Virus record (IMG/VR): IMGVR_UViG_3300046007_008377
Span: 1 to 64,000 of that record
Length of the DNA: 64,000 nt
Direction: 5' to 3' (one strand)
Origin: a virus
The position numbers were made by a program, and so were the translations under genes. Under the pieces are notes generated by a model. It saw only the letters and a program-made list of their open reading frames with translations. It did no database searches and had not been told where the DNA came from. Positions 27,672 to 35,743 of the stretch are shown piece by piece. Every line of letters starts with the position of its first letter. The first letter of the stretch is position 1.

Positions 27672-27878
27672 CTATTTTACTTTTAAAATATCAAAAGTAA
27701 AGTTAGAATACATTTTTATTTGATCTACACGAACGGTAATTATATCTCCGCCATCACATAAAGCAACGGTCCATAAATCATTTTCAAACGTTCCGCCAGA
27801 AGTTACATAAATTGCCATACCTTCTTTTCCGTTTTCTTTTACAACTACTGGAATTGGGTTTTGAAATTCTAACATCAT
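27672..27878 (-). CDS. hypothetical small beta-rich protein
   Basis: A 68-aa protein (a start one codon later is equally possible). It has alternating strands with MAIYVTSGGTFENDLWTVALCDGG and ends TFDILKVK. Small beta-barrel proteins of this kind are common in Bacteroidetes phage early operons; the function is unknown. It lies 10 bp after the SSB-like gene. Confidence 0.6.
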   Translation of the reverse strand: MMLEFQNPIPVVVKENGKEGMAIYVTSGGTFENDLWTVALCDGGDIITVRVDQIKMYSNFTFDILKVK

Positions 27879-27888
27879 AATTTGCTAA

Positions 27889-28269
27889 TTAAAAGGGTGG
27901 GTCTGACATGTCGTGATCTATATTATCTACAAAACTATTTGTTTGATTAGCTTGCGGATATTCCATAGGTGAAGTTTGCGTTGTAGCTGTATTGTTATGT
28001 TGAGCGCTTTCTCTTTGTATGCGCCAGGCGGTAAGTCCAATATAGTATTTACCATTGTATTCAGAACCTCGAAGATTCGCGCTTACCACAACAATATCTC
28101 CAACACTAAAATTTTGCAAATAATCTGTTTTATCTTTTAAGAAGTCTATTGGAATGTCGGTCGGGTATTGCCCGTCTTCAGTTACTACAACTTGAATTTT
28201 TGTAAATCCACTATCAAATGTTTGTAATTCGCCAATTAATTTTATCTCTCCTTTAATTTCTACTGTCAT
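27889..28269 (-). CDS. DUF3127-type OB-fold single-stranded-DNA-binding-like protein
   Basis: A 126-aa protein. Residues 1-90 form an OB-fold with QYPTDIPIDFLKDKTDYLQ, VGDIVVVSANLRGSEYNGKY and a closing AWRIQ, which is the pattern of DUF3127. Residues 92-115 are a disordered Gln/Asn/Thr linker. The last residues, NIDHDMSDPPF, copy the acidic tip (DDDIPF-type) that bacterial SSB uses to recruit partner proteins. It should coat ssDNA during replication and RecT recombination. It sits between the exonuclease/RecT and initiator genes. Confidence 0.75.
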   Translation of the reverse strand: MTVEIKGEIKLIGELQTFDSGFTKIQVVVTEDGQYPTDIPIDFLKDKTDYLQNFSVGDIVVVSANLRGSEYNGKYYIGLTAWRIQRESAQHNNTATTQTSPMEYPQANQTNSFVDNIDHDMSDPPF

Positions 28270-28279
28270 TATTTTATTT

Positions 28280-28822
28280 TTAAATATTAATATATGTTTT
28301 TCTTCTTAAAATATTACTCATTGCGGTTTGACTTATATCGTAATCTTTTGCAAGCTCTGAATTTTTAAAACCAATTCTATGTAATTCTCTTACCTTTAAA
28401 ACATCTTCATTTTTTAATTTTGACATATGATGTTTTTCGCAAGTATTTGGGTTGCACAAACCATTTTTTACAGCATGTATTTGGTTATATTGATTTGTAC
28501 ACCATTCTAAATTTTCAACTTTATTATCTGCTTTAATGCCGTTAATATGGTTTACTTGAGGTAAATTTAATGGATTAGGAATAAAAGCTATTGCAACTAA
28601 TCTGTGCGCGCCAGTTGTAAATGATTTTTTATTTAAATATAATCTAACTCTCGAATATCCTTTATAACAAATATGCTGTTTTAAAGTTCTTCCCGTTTGT
28701 TTACCACTACCTACTCTTCCTTTACAATAATGGTCTATTGATTTAACATTTCCTAAATTACTGACTTGATAAATTTCTTCATAGCCAGGAACGTCTTTCC
28801 AAATTTCTTTTTGATTTTCCAT
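28280..28822 (-). CDS. NUMOD4-HNH homing endonuclease
   Basis: A 180-aa protein. Residues 6-34 are a NUMOD4 domain (EIWKDVPGYEEIYQVSNLGN). Residues 70-115 are an HNH domain (HRLVAIAFIPNP, QVNHINGIKADNKVENLEW). Residues 130-178 are a DNA-binding helix-turn-helix (KNEDVLKVRELHRIGF, ELAKDYDISQTAMSNILRR). Such proteins are free-standing homing endonucleases that cut related phages lacking the gene. It sits between the exonuclease and the SSB-like gene and has its own promoter and structured leader, as expected for an inserted element. Confidence 0.85.
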   Translation of the reverse strand: MENQKEIWKDVPGYEEIYQVSNLGNVKSIDHYCKGRVGSGKQTGRTLKQHICYKGYSRVRLYLNKKSFTTGAHRLVAIAFIPNPLNLPQVNHINGIKADNKVENLEWCTNQYNQIHAVKNGLCNPNTCEKHHMSKLKNEDVLKVRELHRIGFKNSELAKDYDISQTAMSNILRRKTYINI

Positions 28823-28825
28823 AAG

Positions 28826-28934
28826 AATAAATACCCGTAAAGCAACAAAAGGCTATCCGATTGGCTAATTATTAGCGAAGTGGCAGTTGAGGTTTACGGG
28901 ATTTATTTGATGTTGTCATTTTTAATCAGATAGC
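28826..28934 (-). ncRNA. structured 5' leader of HNH gene (pseudoknot candidate 2)
   Basis: On the minus strand A is GCTATCTGATT (28934-28924), B is AATAAATCCCGTAAA (28907-28893), A' is AATCGGATAGC (28862-28852) and B' is TTTACGGGTATTTATT (28841-28826). A/A' give 11 bp with one U-G. B/B' give 15 bp with one bulged U. A small hairpin GCTAA-TAA-TTAGC (28876-28864) lies between B and A'. B' ends three bases from the HNH start codon (28822), so B/B' pairing could hide the start. The promoter TACATTTG is at 28946-28939. Confidence 0.7.
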
Positions 28935-28938
28935 AGTA

Positions 28939-28946
28939 CAAATGTA
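28939..28946 (-). promoter_or_regulatory. promoter -7 element (TACATTTG, minus strand)
   Basis: CAAATGTA on the plus strand. It is placed so that transcription starts at about the first pairing block of the HNH leader. Confidence 0.65.
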
Positions 28947-28954
28947 CGAAAAAA

Positions 28955-29788
28955 TTATATTTGGTTCAGCTTAATTGAATTATAATATTCCAAAGCCATA
29001 GGAATTTTTGCAAGCAACGCCTTTTCTTTATCTAAATCTCTTTGAATAACAAACGTTTTTACTCTTTCTTCTTTAGTGTAAGCAGGATTGTCGGAAAAAA
29101 TTAAATTACGCCTTAATTGGTCAAAAAGGGGTTTAACTGATTCTTCATCAATATCAATAATGCCGTATCTGTTTTTAACTTTCCAAATTTCATTTTCAAA
29201 TAAATTTTCTGGACAATCAGTCAACACATAATGCAAGTGAAATTCTTCAGCATCGTAAAGGTGCATATAAGTTCTTCCCTGCCATTCGTAAATTGTATTT
29301 AATTCTCCAGACATAAATGTTTTTGGAGACCAAGAGCATTTTATATCCTTAATGACTTTTTTGCCATTAATAACGCAATTAATATCACATTCTCCTGTAA
29401 TATTTCCAACAGTAACTCTTTCTGTATTTTTCATTGTAAAAGACAAATTTTCAACATCAGAAACAAGGCCAATTCCACTATCTTCGTTTTGAAGACCTTT
29501 CATTACTTGCTTACTTTTAAGCTCTTCGTAGTAACCTTTTTTATTGAATAGCCACATAGATTCAATGTATCTTTTAGCGGTGTCTGAAAGTTGAGGTGGA
29601 GCATCACGTTTTAATTTTAACTCCATGTATAACTTTCTTTGAATTTCGGTTAAAGGCTTACCATTGTTTATTATTCTATCTTCAAAATCATTTAAAGTAG
29701 TTAATTGATTATCTGTTATTACCGCACCCATTTTTTCAACCATAAGCGCTCCAATTCCAGAAGCGCGAAATAAAACTTGTTTACTCAT
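28955..29788 (-). CDS. YqaJ/lambda-exo-like PD-(D/E)XK exonuclease
   Basis: A 277-aa protein with RASGIGALM near the N-terminus (the substrate-entry motif of YqaJ-type nucleases). The active site is built by GECDI (metal Asp), KDIKCSW (D-x-K) and EWQGRTYMHL (the Q-x-x-x-Y helix). Together these mark the viral alkaline-exonuclease family. It should resect dsDNA ends 5'->3' to give ssDNA for RecT, encoded 1 bp upstream in the same operon. All key residues look intact. Confidence 0.85.
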   Translation of the reverse strand: MSKQVLFRASGIGALMVEKMGAVITDNQLTTLNDFEDRIINNGKPLTEIQRKLYMELKLKRDAPPQLSDTAKRYIESMWLFNKKGYYEELKSKQVMKGLQNEDSGIGLVSDVENLSFTMKNTERVTVGNITGECDINCVINGKKVIKDIKCSWSPKTFMSGELNTIYEWQGRTYMHLYDAEEFHLHYVLTDCPENLFENEIWKVKNRYGIIDIDEESVKPLFDQLRRNLIFSDNPAYTKEERVKTFVIQRDLDKEKALLAKIPMALEYYNSIKLNQI

Positions 29789-29789
29789 A

Positions 29790-30776
29790 TTATTTAGATT
29801 TAATAATTAATTCTTTCTTTTTGTCGTCATACATAACAATTAAGTCAAAATCGTCGTCTGATACCGCAGGCAAACATTCTTCAAGTTGTTCAATTGTTTT
29901 TGATTTTTTAATATGTGCAACAACTCGTTCTCTTTCACTAGCTTTGTTTACAGCGTCTATATCAATCACTACTTCTTCGTGATCTACATATTGTGTTTCT
30001 ACATCTACTGTTTCTTCAGTAGAATTGGCAAATTTGTCATTTTTAATCACCGCTTGGTCGGAAATAAGCGCTTTCTGAACAGAAGTTGACAACGGCGCGT
30101 CTTTAGATAAGTGCAATTTAATAACCGTTTTAGAAGCCATTTTTTCAAACATATCTTTCCATAGCCCAGTTCCAAACTTTTTGTAAGTCTGCGAGAATTT
30201 TTTTGCGTGAAGTTCAACTTCTTCTTTGGTCATGTAGAAAGTACTTTCAAAACCATTTTGAAGTTTGAAGTAAGAAATAAATCCGACAACTGGCTTAGTT
30301 AATCTTTCTTTATCATCTTGAATCCATCTGAATTTTATTTCTCCAGTCATTCTGTCTACAGATTCAATTTCGCCTTCTCGAACATCAGAATCATTCATTT
30401 TTAAGAATTGTCCTGATCGCATTGCGAGTTGCTTGAGTCCTTTGGCCGAGATTTGAAACTGAACCATTGTTTTATAAGTGCCGTCGGCTTGTTTTGTATT
30501 AAACGGAACTAAGAAGCTGTGGCCAATACTCGGGTTAATTGGTAAATCTAGCGTGGCAGCCATTAAAGCAGCAGTATATAGCGAGTTTTGATCCGCATTT
30601 GCTAATTGGCCATTGGAATTTACTACAGAAAGAATTGACGTAACAAAAGCAACACCTTTGTCTTTGTCGCCTAAAACTTCTGCGAATTTATTTTTAATAC
30701 CATCTGAGTTAAGAAAATTAGATAGCGCTTTTACCCCAACTACAGGAGCTTGATTTGTTGTTGTTAAGTTTGACAT
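29790..30776 (-). CDS. recT: RecT-family single-strand annealing protein
   Basis: A 328-aa protein with the conserved RecT blocks AALMAATLDLPINPSIGHSF, VQFQISAKGLKQLAMRSGQF, FYMTKEEVELHAKKFSQTYK and GTGLWKDMFEKMASKTVIK. It anneals complementary ssDNA during recombination. The C-terminal 90 residues are acidic and family-variable. It forms a pair with the exonuclease gene downstream, and the operon also holds ssDNA-binding and NinG proteins. Confidence 0.95.
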   Translation of the reverse strand: MSNLTTTNQAPVVGVKALSNFLNSDGIKNKFAEVLGDKDKGVAFVTSILSVVNSNGQLANADQNSLYTAALMAATLDLPINPSIGHSFLVPFNTKQADGTYKTMVQFQISAKGLKQLAMRSGQFLKMNDSDVREGEIESVDRMTGEIKFRWIQDDKERLTKPVVGFISYFKLQNGFESTFYMTKEEVELHAKKFSQTYKKFGTGLWKDMFEKMASKTVIKLHLSKDAPLSTSVQKALISDQAVIKNDKFANSTEETVDVETQYVDHEEVVIDIDAVNKASERERVVAHIKKSKTIEQLEECLPAVSDDDFDLIVMYDDKKKELIIKSK

Positions 30777-30779
30777 GAT

Positions 30780-30998
30780 TTACTTTTTAAATTGGTTTAA
30801 ATATTTACTTTCAATTCTTGGCGATTTCCCAACCATGATTTTAGGAATGGCGCCGTTTTTAATTTTTAGATTTATAGTGCTGCGAGATACTCCAGACAAT
30901 TTAGCAAATTCACTAATTGAATAATTGCGATTATCTTCATTTTTCACATTGATAACAATTGTATCTCCTGGATTAACTTCTATTATTTTTTCTGACAT
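30780..30998 (-). CDS. MerR/excisionase-like helix-turn-helix protein
   Basis: A 72-aa protein. The C-terminal half SISEFAKLSGVSRSTINLKIKNG then IPKIMVG is a winged-HTH of the MerR/Xis (HTH_17) class. The N-terminal 25 residues form beta strands rich in Val/Ile/Asn. It may be a repressor of the operon or an excisionase for the integrase at 33.8 kb; the sequence does not decide between them. It lies 2 bp from the coiled-coil gene upstream and 3 bp from recT downstream. Confidence 0.7.
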   Translation of the reverse strand: MSEKIIEVNPGDTIVINVKNEDNRNYSISEFAKLSGVSRSTINLKIKNGAIPKIMVGKSPRIESKYLNQFKK

Positions 30999-31000
30999 AG

Positions 31001-32245
31001 CTATTGTTTTTTAGTCGGAACATTGTAATTTTTTTCAAGCCAAGAAACAAAAACTATCGTATCGTCGTACTCGTCTTGAACATTATGTTTTTCAAATTCA
31101 TCGTAAATGCTATTCCAGGTTTCTTCAATATCTTCAACTAGAACGTCAAAAATAATAGGACTTGTAACAATTATCCCTTTAACGTCTACATCTTCTTCGT
31201 GGTAGTTTTGATTGTCTATTACGTTTAAATCAATAGCTTCTTCTTCTAATTTAGCTTCTTCTTTACGCTTAGCTTCTGCTTGTTTTTCCTCAAATTCTTT
31301 TTTCTCTTTTTCAAATTTCTCTTGGGCAATTTGATTATTTTTGGCAATTTCTGCTTGTTCTTTAGTGAATTTCTCATGAGCAATTCTTTGTTCCTCTGCC
31401 TTAGAAACAAATTCTATTTGCGAATGCAGTCTTTTTTCGGCTGAATTGTAAATTTCTTCATAAGCCGAAACATAATGCCTTAAATTGACCAATTTTGATT
31501 TGGCAAAAACAGATTTCACATCAGCAATATCAGAAACAGAAAGCAAATCAATGTTTGCGGACCAAGTGCGTTGCCATTCTTGAATAAAATATTGTTCGGC
31601 ATTTTTTTCTTCAATTACTAAACCGTCAATACGGATTTTTTCCTGCTCTTGTAAAACAGAAATTTTTTCTTTAAGGTACAACGAAAGCTCCTCAACTTTT
31701 AACGGAAACAAAGATTCAAATTCTTGAAAAAAGGTTGCGTCAAATTCAGTATATGATTCATGAAAATTCGAAGCCACTTCTTCTATTTTTGCAAAAGTCA
31801 TTAAATTAAAAGCATCTTTCCAACTAGCAACGTAATCGTTAATTTCTCTTTTAATATTATCTATTCGCTCTTGTTCCAGGCGTAACTTTTCTTTACGCTC
31901 TTGCTCTTTCTTTTCTTCCCATACATCAACTTTTGCTTGACGTTGATTTTCGGCAGATTTTACATTTTCAATAAGAAAATCGTATTCTTTTTTTACAGAA
32001 TCAATTACAATTACCTTTAGCTTGGTAATTACTTCTTTAGATTCTCTTTCAAGTCCGGTTCGAAGTGTTTTTACAGCGGTTCTTGATTTTTTCATTTCCT
32101 CATAAGAAGCGATGTCTTCAACTTCTTTAATTGGATTTGCCTTGATCACCTCGGCGATAGCTTCTTTTTTACCTTGCAGCTCAGGTAAATATTCAGACCT
32201 GAATTTTGACAAGTCCATAATTTCGGTTTCTTGCTTTTTTGCCAT
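31001..32245 (-). CDS. coiled-coil protein associated with RecT operon
   Basis: A 414-aa protein. Residues 40-340 are almost entirely charged helix (EEKKEQERKEKLRLEQERI; EKEKKEFEEKQAEAKRKEEA). The early part, YEEMKKSRTAVKTLRTGLER, resembles DUF1351-type phage proteins that occur next to RecT. The last 70 residues form a small acidic alpha/beta end. It is the first gene of the recombination operon, from the TATCTTTG promoter at 32283. It may be a scaffold or nuclease cofactor. Function unproven. Confidence 0.6.
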   Translation of the reverse strand: MAKKQETEIMDLSKFRSEYLPELQGKKEAIAEVIKANPIKEVEDIASYEEMKKSRTAVKTLRTGLERESKEVITKLKVIVIDSVKKEYDFLIENVKSAENQRQAKVDVWEEKKEQERKEKLRLEQERIDNIKREINDYVASWKDAFNLMTFAKIEEVASNFHESYTEFDATFFQEFESLFPLKVEELSLYLKEKISVLQEQEKIRIDGLVIEEKNAEQYFIQEWQRTWSANIDLLSVSDIADVKSVFAKSKLVNLRHYVSAYEEIYNSAEKRLHSQIEFVSKAEEQRIAHEKFTKEQAEIAKNNQIAQEKFEKEKKEFEEKQAEAKRKEEAKLEEEAIDLNVIDNQNYHEEDVDVKGIIVTSPIIFDVLVEDIEETWNSIYDEFEKHNVQDEYDDTIVFVSWLEKNYNVPTKKQ

Positions 32246-32275
32246 TTTTAGTTTGATTTTAAATTTTTATTAGCG

Positions 32276-32283
32276 CAAAGATA
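32276..32283 (-). promoter_or_regulatory. promoter -7 element (TATCTTTG) of recombination operon
   Basis: CAAAGATA on the plus strand, 31 bases upstream of the first ATG of the minus-strand operon. Several AATTGTAT repeats lie upstream of it. Confidence 0.7.
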
Positions 32284-32309
32284 AAAATACTTTCTGATAA
32301 TCGGACAAT

Positions 32310-32469
32310 AATTGTATTATTTTTTATTGAAAATTGTATTTTATAACTCGGAGTAGAATATTTCTTACATTTATAAAGTTACTTAAAACATTGAATTGTT
32401 AGTGTTTACAATACAATCGGAATAGGATTATGCTTTTTAAAATAAAATTGTATCATAATTGTATTATTT
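32310..32469. repeat. AATTGTAT(TATTT) repeats in divergent control region
   Basis: AATTGTATTATTT occurs at 32310-32322 and exactly again at 32457-32469. Shorter AATTGTAT copies lie at about 32332 and 32447, and the inverse ATACAAT at about 32410. They surround the shared bipartite element and sit between two divergent promoters, so they are likely operator sites. Confidence 0.55.
32349..32431 (+). repeat. bipartite element copy 1 (shared with 42482-42563)
   Basis: CGGAGTA at 32349 is followed 50 bases later by TTAGTGTTT and then TACAATCG, a short variable step, and GGATTAT. The same blocks in the same order and near-same spacing occur at 42482. Both copies lie in gaps between divergent genes. 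Confidence 0.6.
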
Positions 32470-32485
32470 AATCAAAATTGTTTTT

Positions 32486-32493
32486 TACATTTG
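32486..32493 (+). promoter_or_regulatory. promoter -7 element (TACATTTG)
   Basis: TAnnTTTG match 35 bases before the secreted-protein ATG. It is divergent from the TATCTTTG promoter at 32283. Confidence 0.7.
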
Positions 32494-32527
32494 CGCCAAT
32501 CATTAATAACAATTAAAATTTAAAAAC

Positions 32528-33043
32528 ATGAAAAAAATTATTATTGCGCTATTCGTAGCAACAAGTTCATTTGCTCAAACAACAACGCCTTTTGTAATTG
32601 AGCATTGCGTTGATAGAATGACTGACAGAGAGTATTATTTCACTAGGAAAAAATTGATTTGCGCCAACGAGACCAAGACAAAGGGATTCACTATAACTCC
32701 AGATTTTAGAGCTGACGGAAATTCGTTTATTAATAGCGGATTTACTTGTAAAAACGTAAACATAGGTAATTGTGATGAAAATGACGATCTTATCATATTG
32801 TTTGATGATAATAGTAAAATCTCACTTACTTCTTGGAACAAATTTAATTGTGAAGGTAATGCGTATTTCAATTTTTCAGATGAAGATTTGGCTCAATTGT
32901 CAACTAAAAAGGTAAGCTCAATTAGGTTTACAAACGGCAGAACATACGAAAGTCTTACGGTTAAATTAAAGATTGAGCAAAAAGATTATTTTATTAAAGC
33001 ATACACCATGCAAAAAGTTGTAGAGATTGACTGCTCAAAATAA
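32528..33043 (+). CDS. secreted/periplasmic protein with signal peptide
   Basis: A 171-aa protein. Residues 1-16 (MKKIIIALFVATSSFA) are a clean signal peptide with predicted cleavage before Gln17. The mature part is beta-rich with six cysteines, which could form three disulphides in the periplasm. No family was recognised. It has its own strong promoter next to the integrase and methyltransferase, in the segment usually expressed from a prophage. A role in superinfection exclusion or host-surface change is possible (inference). Confidence 0.7.
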   Translation: MKKIIIALFVATSSFAQTTTPFVIEHCVDRMTDREYYFTRKKLICANETKTKGFTITPDFRADGNSFINSGFTCKNVNIGNCDENDDLIILFDDNSKISLTSWNKFNCEGNAYFNFSDEDLAQLSTKKVSSIRFTNGRTYESLTVKLKIEQKDYFIKAYTMQKVVEIDCSK

Positions 33044-33048
33044 ATATA

Positions 33049-33819
33049 ATGCGAAACAAAAATATGATTGAGCCACAAAATATGCAATGCGCGCAAACGA
33101 ATGTTATGCAGCGGTGTGGGTTGTTTGAAGGAAACGCTATGGATTTGCTTTTTGATTTAGAAGATCATAGCGTAGATTTGACAATATTAGATCCCGATTA
33201 TCAAGATTGGGATAAACTTTGCGAAGAAGGATTAATTTGCGAAGCTGTAAGAGTTACTAAATTGACTGGAAATATTATTTGTTTTACAAAACAGCCATTT
33301 GATTTTAATTTAAGAAACGAAGTAAACCATATTTTTAGACGCGAAATAATTTGGACTTTTTCAAACGGTGGAGCTTGGGTAAGTAAAAAAATGCCTTTAG
33401 TATCATTCCAAAAAATATTCTGGTTAACATTATCAAAAGAATTTTATATCGACGTTAGAACAGGATTAGATTACAACGAAAATACAAAAGATATGAAAAG
33501 ATTAAGTAAGGTTTTTGGCGATTGGAAAGAAGAAGGAAAAGAATTTGAAAAATCAAAAGAAGGAACTTGGATAAGGGATCACTACCATTTTAATAAACCG
33601 CATACAGGTAAAATACCATCAAAACCGAAGGATTTAATCAAAATATTAATTAAATGCTTTTGCCCTGAAAATGGAGTTGTTTTAGATCCCTTTTTTGGCA
33701 GCGGAATAGTTGGCGATGTGTGCAATAAATTAAATAGAAATTTTATTGCGTTTGAAATTGACGAACAAAGGGTAAAAATGTTCAATGATAAGCAAAGTGC
33801 TAATACTTTCTGCTTATGA
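33049..33819 (+). CDS. orphan beta-class DNA methyltransferase (N6-adenine/N4-cytosine)
   Basis: A 256-aa protein. The catalytic motif IV ILDPDY (DPPY-type, near residue 47) comes before the AdoMet-binding motif I DPFFGSGIVGDV (near residue 216), which is the order of beta-class N6_N4_Mtase enzymes. The middle part holds the target-recognition region. No restriction enzyme gene is adjacent, so it probably protects phage DNA from host restriction or alters regulation. It overlaps the integrase gene by ATGA, so the two are co-translated. Confidence 0.9.
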   Translation: MRNKNMIEPQNMQCAQTNVMQRCGLFEGNAMDLLFDLEDHSVDLTILDPDYQDWDKLCEEGLICEAVRVTKLTGNIICFTKQPFDFNLRNEVNHIFRREIIWTFSNGGAWVSKKMPLVSFQKIFWLTLSKEFYIDVRTGLDYNENTKDMKRLSKVFGDWKEEGKEFEKSKEGTWIRDHYHFNKPHTGKIPSKPKDLIKILIKCFCPENGVVLDPFFGSGIVGDVCNKLNRNFIAFEIDEQRVKMFNDKQSANTFCL

Positions 33820-35066
33820 ATATAGTTTTCAATTTGCAAACCGGAAAAAAAAGTAATCAACTGATGATTCGGCTTTATAAAAATAAATTTGACGTTAGTT
33901 GTGGTATTGGAATTGGCCTAGATTTTTGCGACTGGAACCAACAATTACAATCGTCAAATTCGCCAATTATCAACCAAAAGCTATCTGAACTAAAGTCAAA
34001 CGTTTTAAAGGCCTACAACGAGAGTTTTATCCAAGGAACAATAATAGATAAGCAATTTGTAAAAAACATCATTTGCGAGTGCTTCAATCGTCCTACAAAG
34101 GAAATATCACAAGTTAATTCAGATGTATTTATTTATTATTCTGATTTCGCTAATAATTGGCTCAACACGAAAGCGGATCAATGGAAAATTTCGGCCAAAC
34201 AAACCATGCCTAAGTATTTGAAAAAGCAATACGAGGACTTTTTAGATTTGTTTTTGGATTACGAGAAAATGCTTGATTCTAAATTAGTATTGAAGGATTT
34301 GTGTATTGACGATTTTTACAATTTTGCCAATTACCTGGAGGACGAAGGCTACAACCCAAGCACTATAAAAAGAATGCTGTCTAGAATGAAGTTTTTTTGC
34401 GCCAGGTGTAGCGAAGAAGGAATAAAAGTTTCTTCAGCATTTACGCAGCGAGTTTTTGTAGATGATGATAGCGGCGATATTGAAGGCGTTTACTTAAACG
34501 AGGAAGAAATCGATAGAATTTTCAATTTAGATTTAGATCACGATTTTGTTCTTGATAATATTCGGGACAATTTTTTGATTAGCTGCTGGTCTGGATTAAG
34601 AATTTCTGACTTCTTATACAATCTAAAAACCGACAATATAAAAGACGGATTCATTTCAATTAAGACACAAAAAACTAAGTCTTTTGTCAAGTTGCCTATT
34701 CATGCTCACATAAAATTTGTTTTAGACAAACGCTTTGGCCAATTGCCAAAAAAAATGTCAGCTACCGAGTACAATAAGCAATTAAAGGTAGTTTGCCAAT
34801 TAGCCGGAATAGACAATTTAGTTTACGGAAAAGTCTGGAATCCAATAACCAAAAGAAAAGAACGTAAATACTTGCCAAAACATGCTTTTTGCACCTCACA
34901 CATAGGCAGAAAGTCTCTGTGTACTAACCTAGCGGGTAAAGTTCCAAAAGAATTAATTCAAAACATATTTGGTTGGGCCGATTCTAAAATGATAGATTAC
35001 TACAATCAAACTACAAAAACCGATTACGCAGAAAAGCTACAAGAATATTGGAACGCTAAAAAATAA
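33816..35066 (+). CDS. int: tyrosine recombinase (phage integrase)
   Basis: A 416-aa protein. The N-terminal arm-binding domain (1-90) is followed by a SAM-like core-binding domain (about 105-210) and a catalytic domain. Catalytic residues: Arg in SGLRISD (about 261), His and Arg in SHIGRKS (about 361 and 364), and the nucleophile Tyr in KMIDYYNQTTKT (about 394). All are present, so it should be active. It shows the phage is temperate or descends from one. The att site could not be located by sequence alone. Confidence 0.95.
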   Translation: MNIVFNLQTGKKSNQLMIRLYKNKFDVSCGIGIGLDFCDWNQQLQSSNSPIINQKLSELKSNVLKAYNESFIQGTIIDKQFVKNIICECFNRPTKEISQVNSDVFIYYSDFANNWLNTKADQWKISAKQTMPKYLKKQYEDFLDLFLDYEKMLDSKLVLKDLCIDDFYNFANYLEDEGYNPSTIKRMLSRMKFFCARCSEEGIKVSSAFTQRVFVDDDSGDIEGVYLNEEEIDRIFNLDLDHDFVLDNIRDNFLISCWSGLRISDFLYNLKTDNIKDGFISIKTQKTKSFVKLPIHAHIKFVLDKRFGQLPKKMSATEYNKQLKVVCQLAGIDNLVYGKVWNPITKRKERKYLPKHAFCTSHIGRKSLCTNLAGKVPKELIQNIFGWADSKMIDYYNQTTKTDYAEKLQEYWNAKK

Positions 35067-35074
35067 AAACAAAA

Positions 35075-35104
35075 AAAAACCTTGACTGACAATCAAGGTT
35101 TTTT
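35075..35104. terminator. bidirectional terminator after integrase
   Basis: Stem AAAAACCTTGA/TCAAGGTTTTT with loop CTGACAA, between convergent genes. Confidence 0.9.
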
Positions 35105-35120
35105 ATTAGGTTCTGTTTTG

Positions 35121-35480
35121 CTAATTATGGTTGTACTGAATCGAATCTATAAGCGCTGTTGCAGTAATATTCTTTTTACTATCTAAGTTGTACTGAAACA
35201 TACTTTGGTGCGTTGTGTACGTAGGAAATCCTAATACGTCTACTCCGGTTTGAAAAGTGCAACTTGTTGTTTCAAATCTTTCTGTCAAGTTTTTTGTTTG
35301 AATTACTTTAAGTTCTAAGTCTTTTACTAATTTGTAAAGTTGTTCTTCTTTGCCGATCCATTGACTTTTAAGGAATAGTTTGCCGCCAGGGGTTATCTTT
35401 GGCTTGTCAGAATTTTGAAACTCAATACATTTAATATACCTATTAAGTAATTCTTCTAATTTTGGAATTGATTTTTTCAT
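35121..35480 (-). CDS. hypothetical protein, last gene of early operon
   Basis: A 119-aa protein. The first 70 residues are helical and basic (IPKLEELLNRYIKCIEF, EEQLYKLVKDLELKVIQ); the rest is beta-type and rich in Thr/Gln. Not recognised. It ends the 41.8-35.1 kb minus-strand block just before the terminator shared with the integrase. Confidence 0.55.
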   Translation of the reverse strand: MKKSIPKLEELLNRYIKCIEFQNSDKPKITPGGKLFLKSQWIGKEEQLYKLVKDLELKVIQTKNLTERFETTSCTFQTGVDVLGFPTYTTHQSMFQYNLDSKKNITATALIDSIQYNHN

Positions 35481-35485
35481 AAAAT

Positions 35486-35737
35486 TTAAAGTGTAGATTC
35501 GCTAATTAACTCCTTAAGAACTTCAAGCTGATAGCCGCCAATATTTGAAGGAATTACCTTTGTGTTATTGTAAACGTTCAAAGCATTCGTGATCAATTCC
35601 CTGGACTGTCTTTTAATCAAAAGAGGTTGATGTATCTTATTATTCAAATGCGGTTTGTTAGGATTGATTTTTCCTAAATTTTGGTAAACTTTTGTCTGTT
35701 CAATTACAGATGATGCAATAAGGTCGTTTGAGCTCAT
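35486..35737 (-). CDS. hypothetical protein
   Basis: An 83-aa basic protein with two helical parts (SNDLIASSVIEQTKVYQ and QSRELITNALNVYNN). It is 5 bp from the downstream gene. No family recognised. Confidence 0.5.
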   Translation of the reverse strand: MSSNDLIASSVIEQTKVYQNLGKINPNKPHLNNKIHQPLLIKRQSRELITNALNVYNNTKVIPSNIGGYQLEVLKELISESTL

Positions 35738-35743
35738 TTTGTT

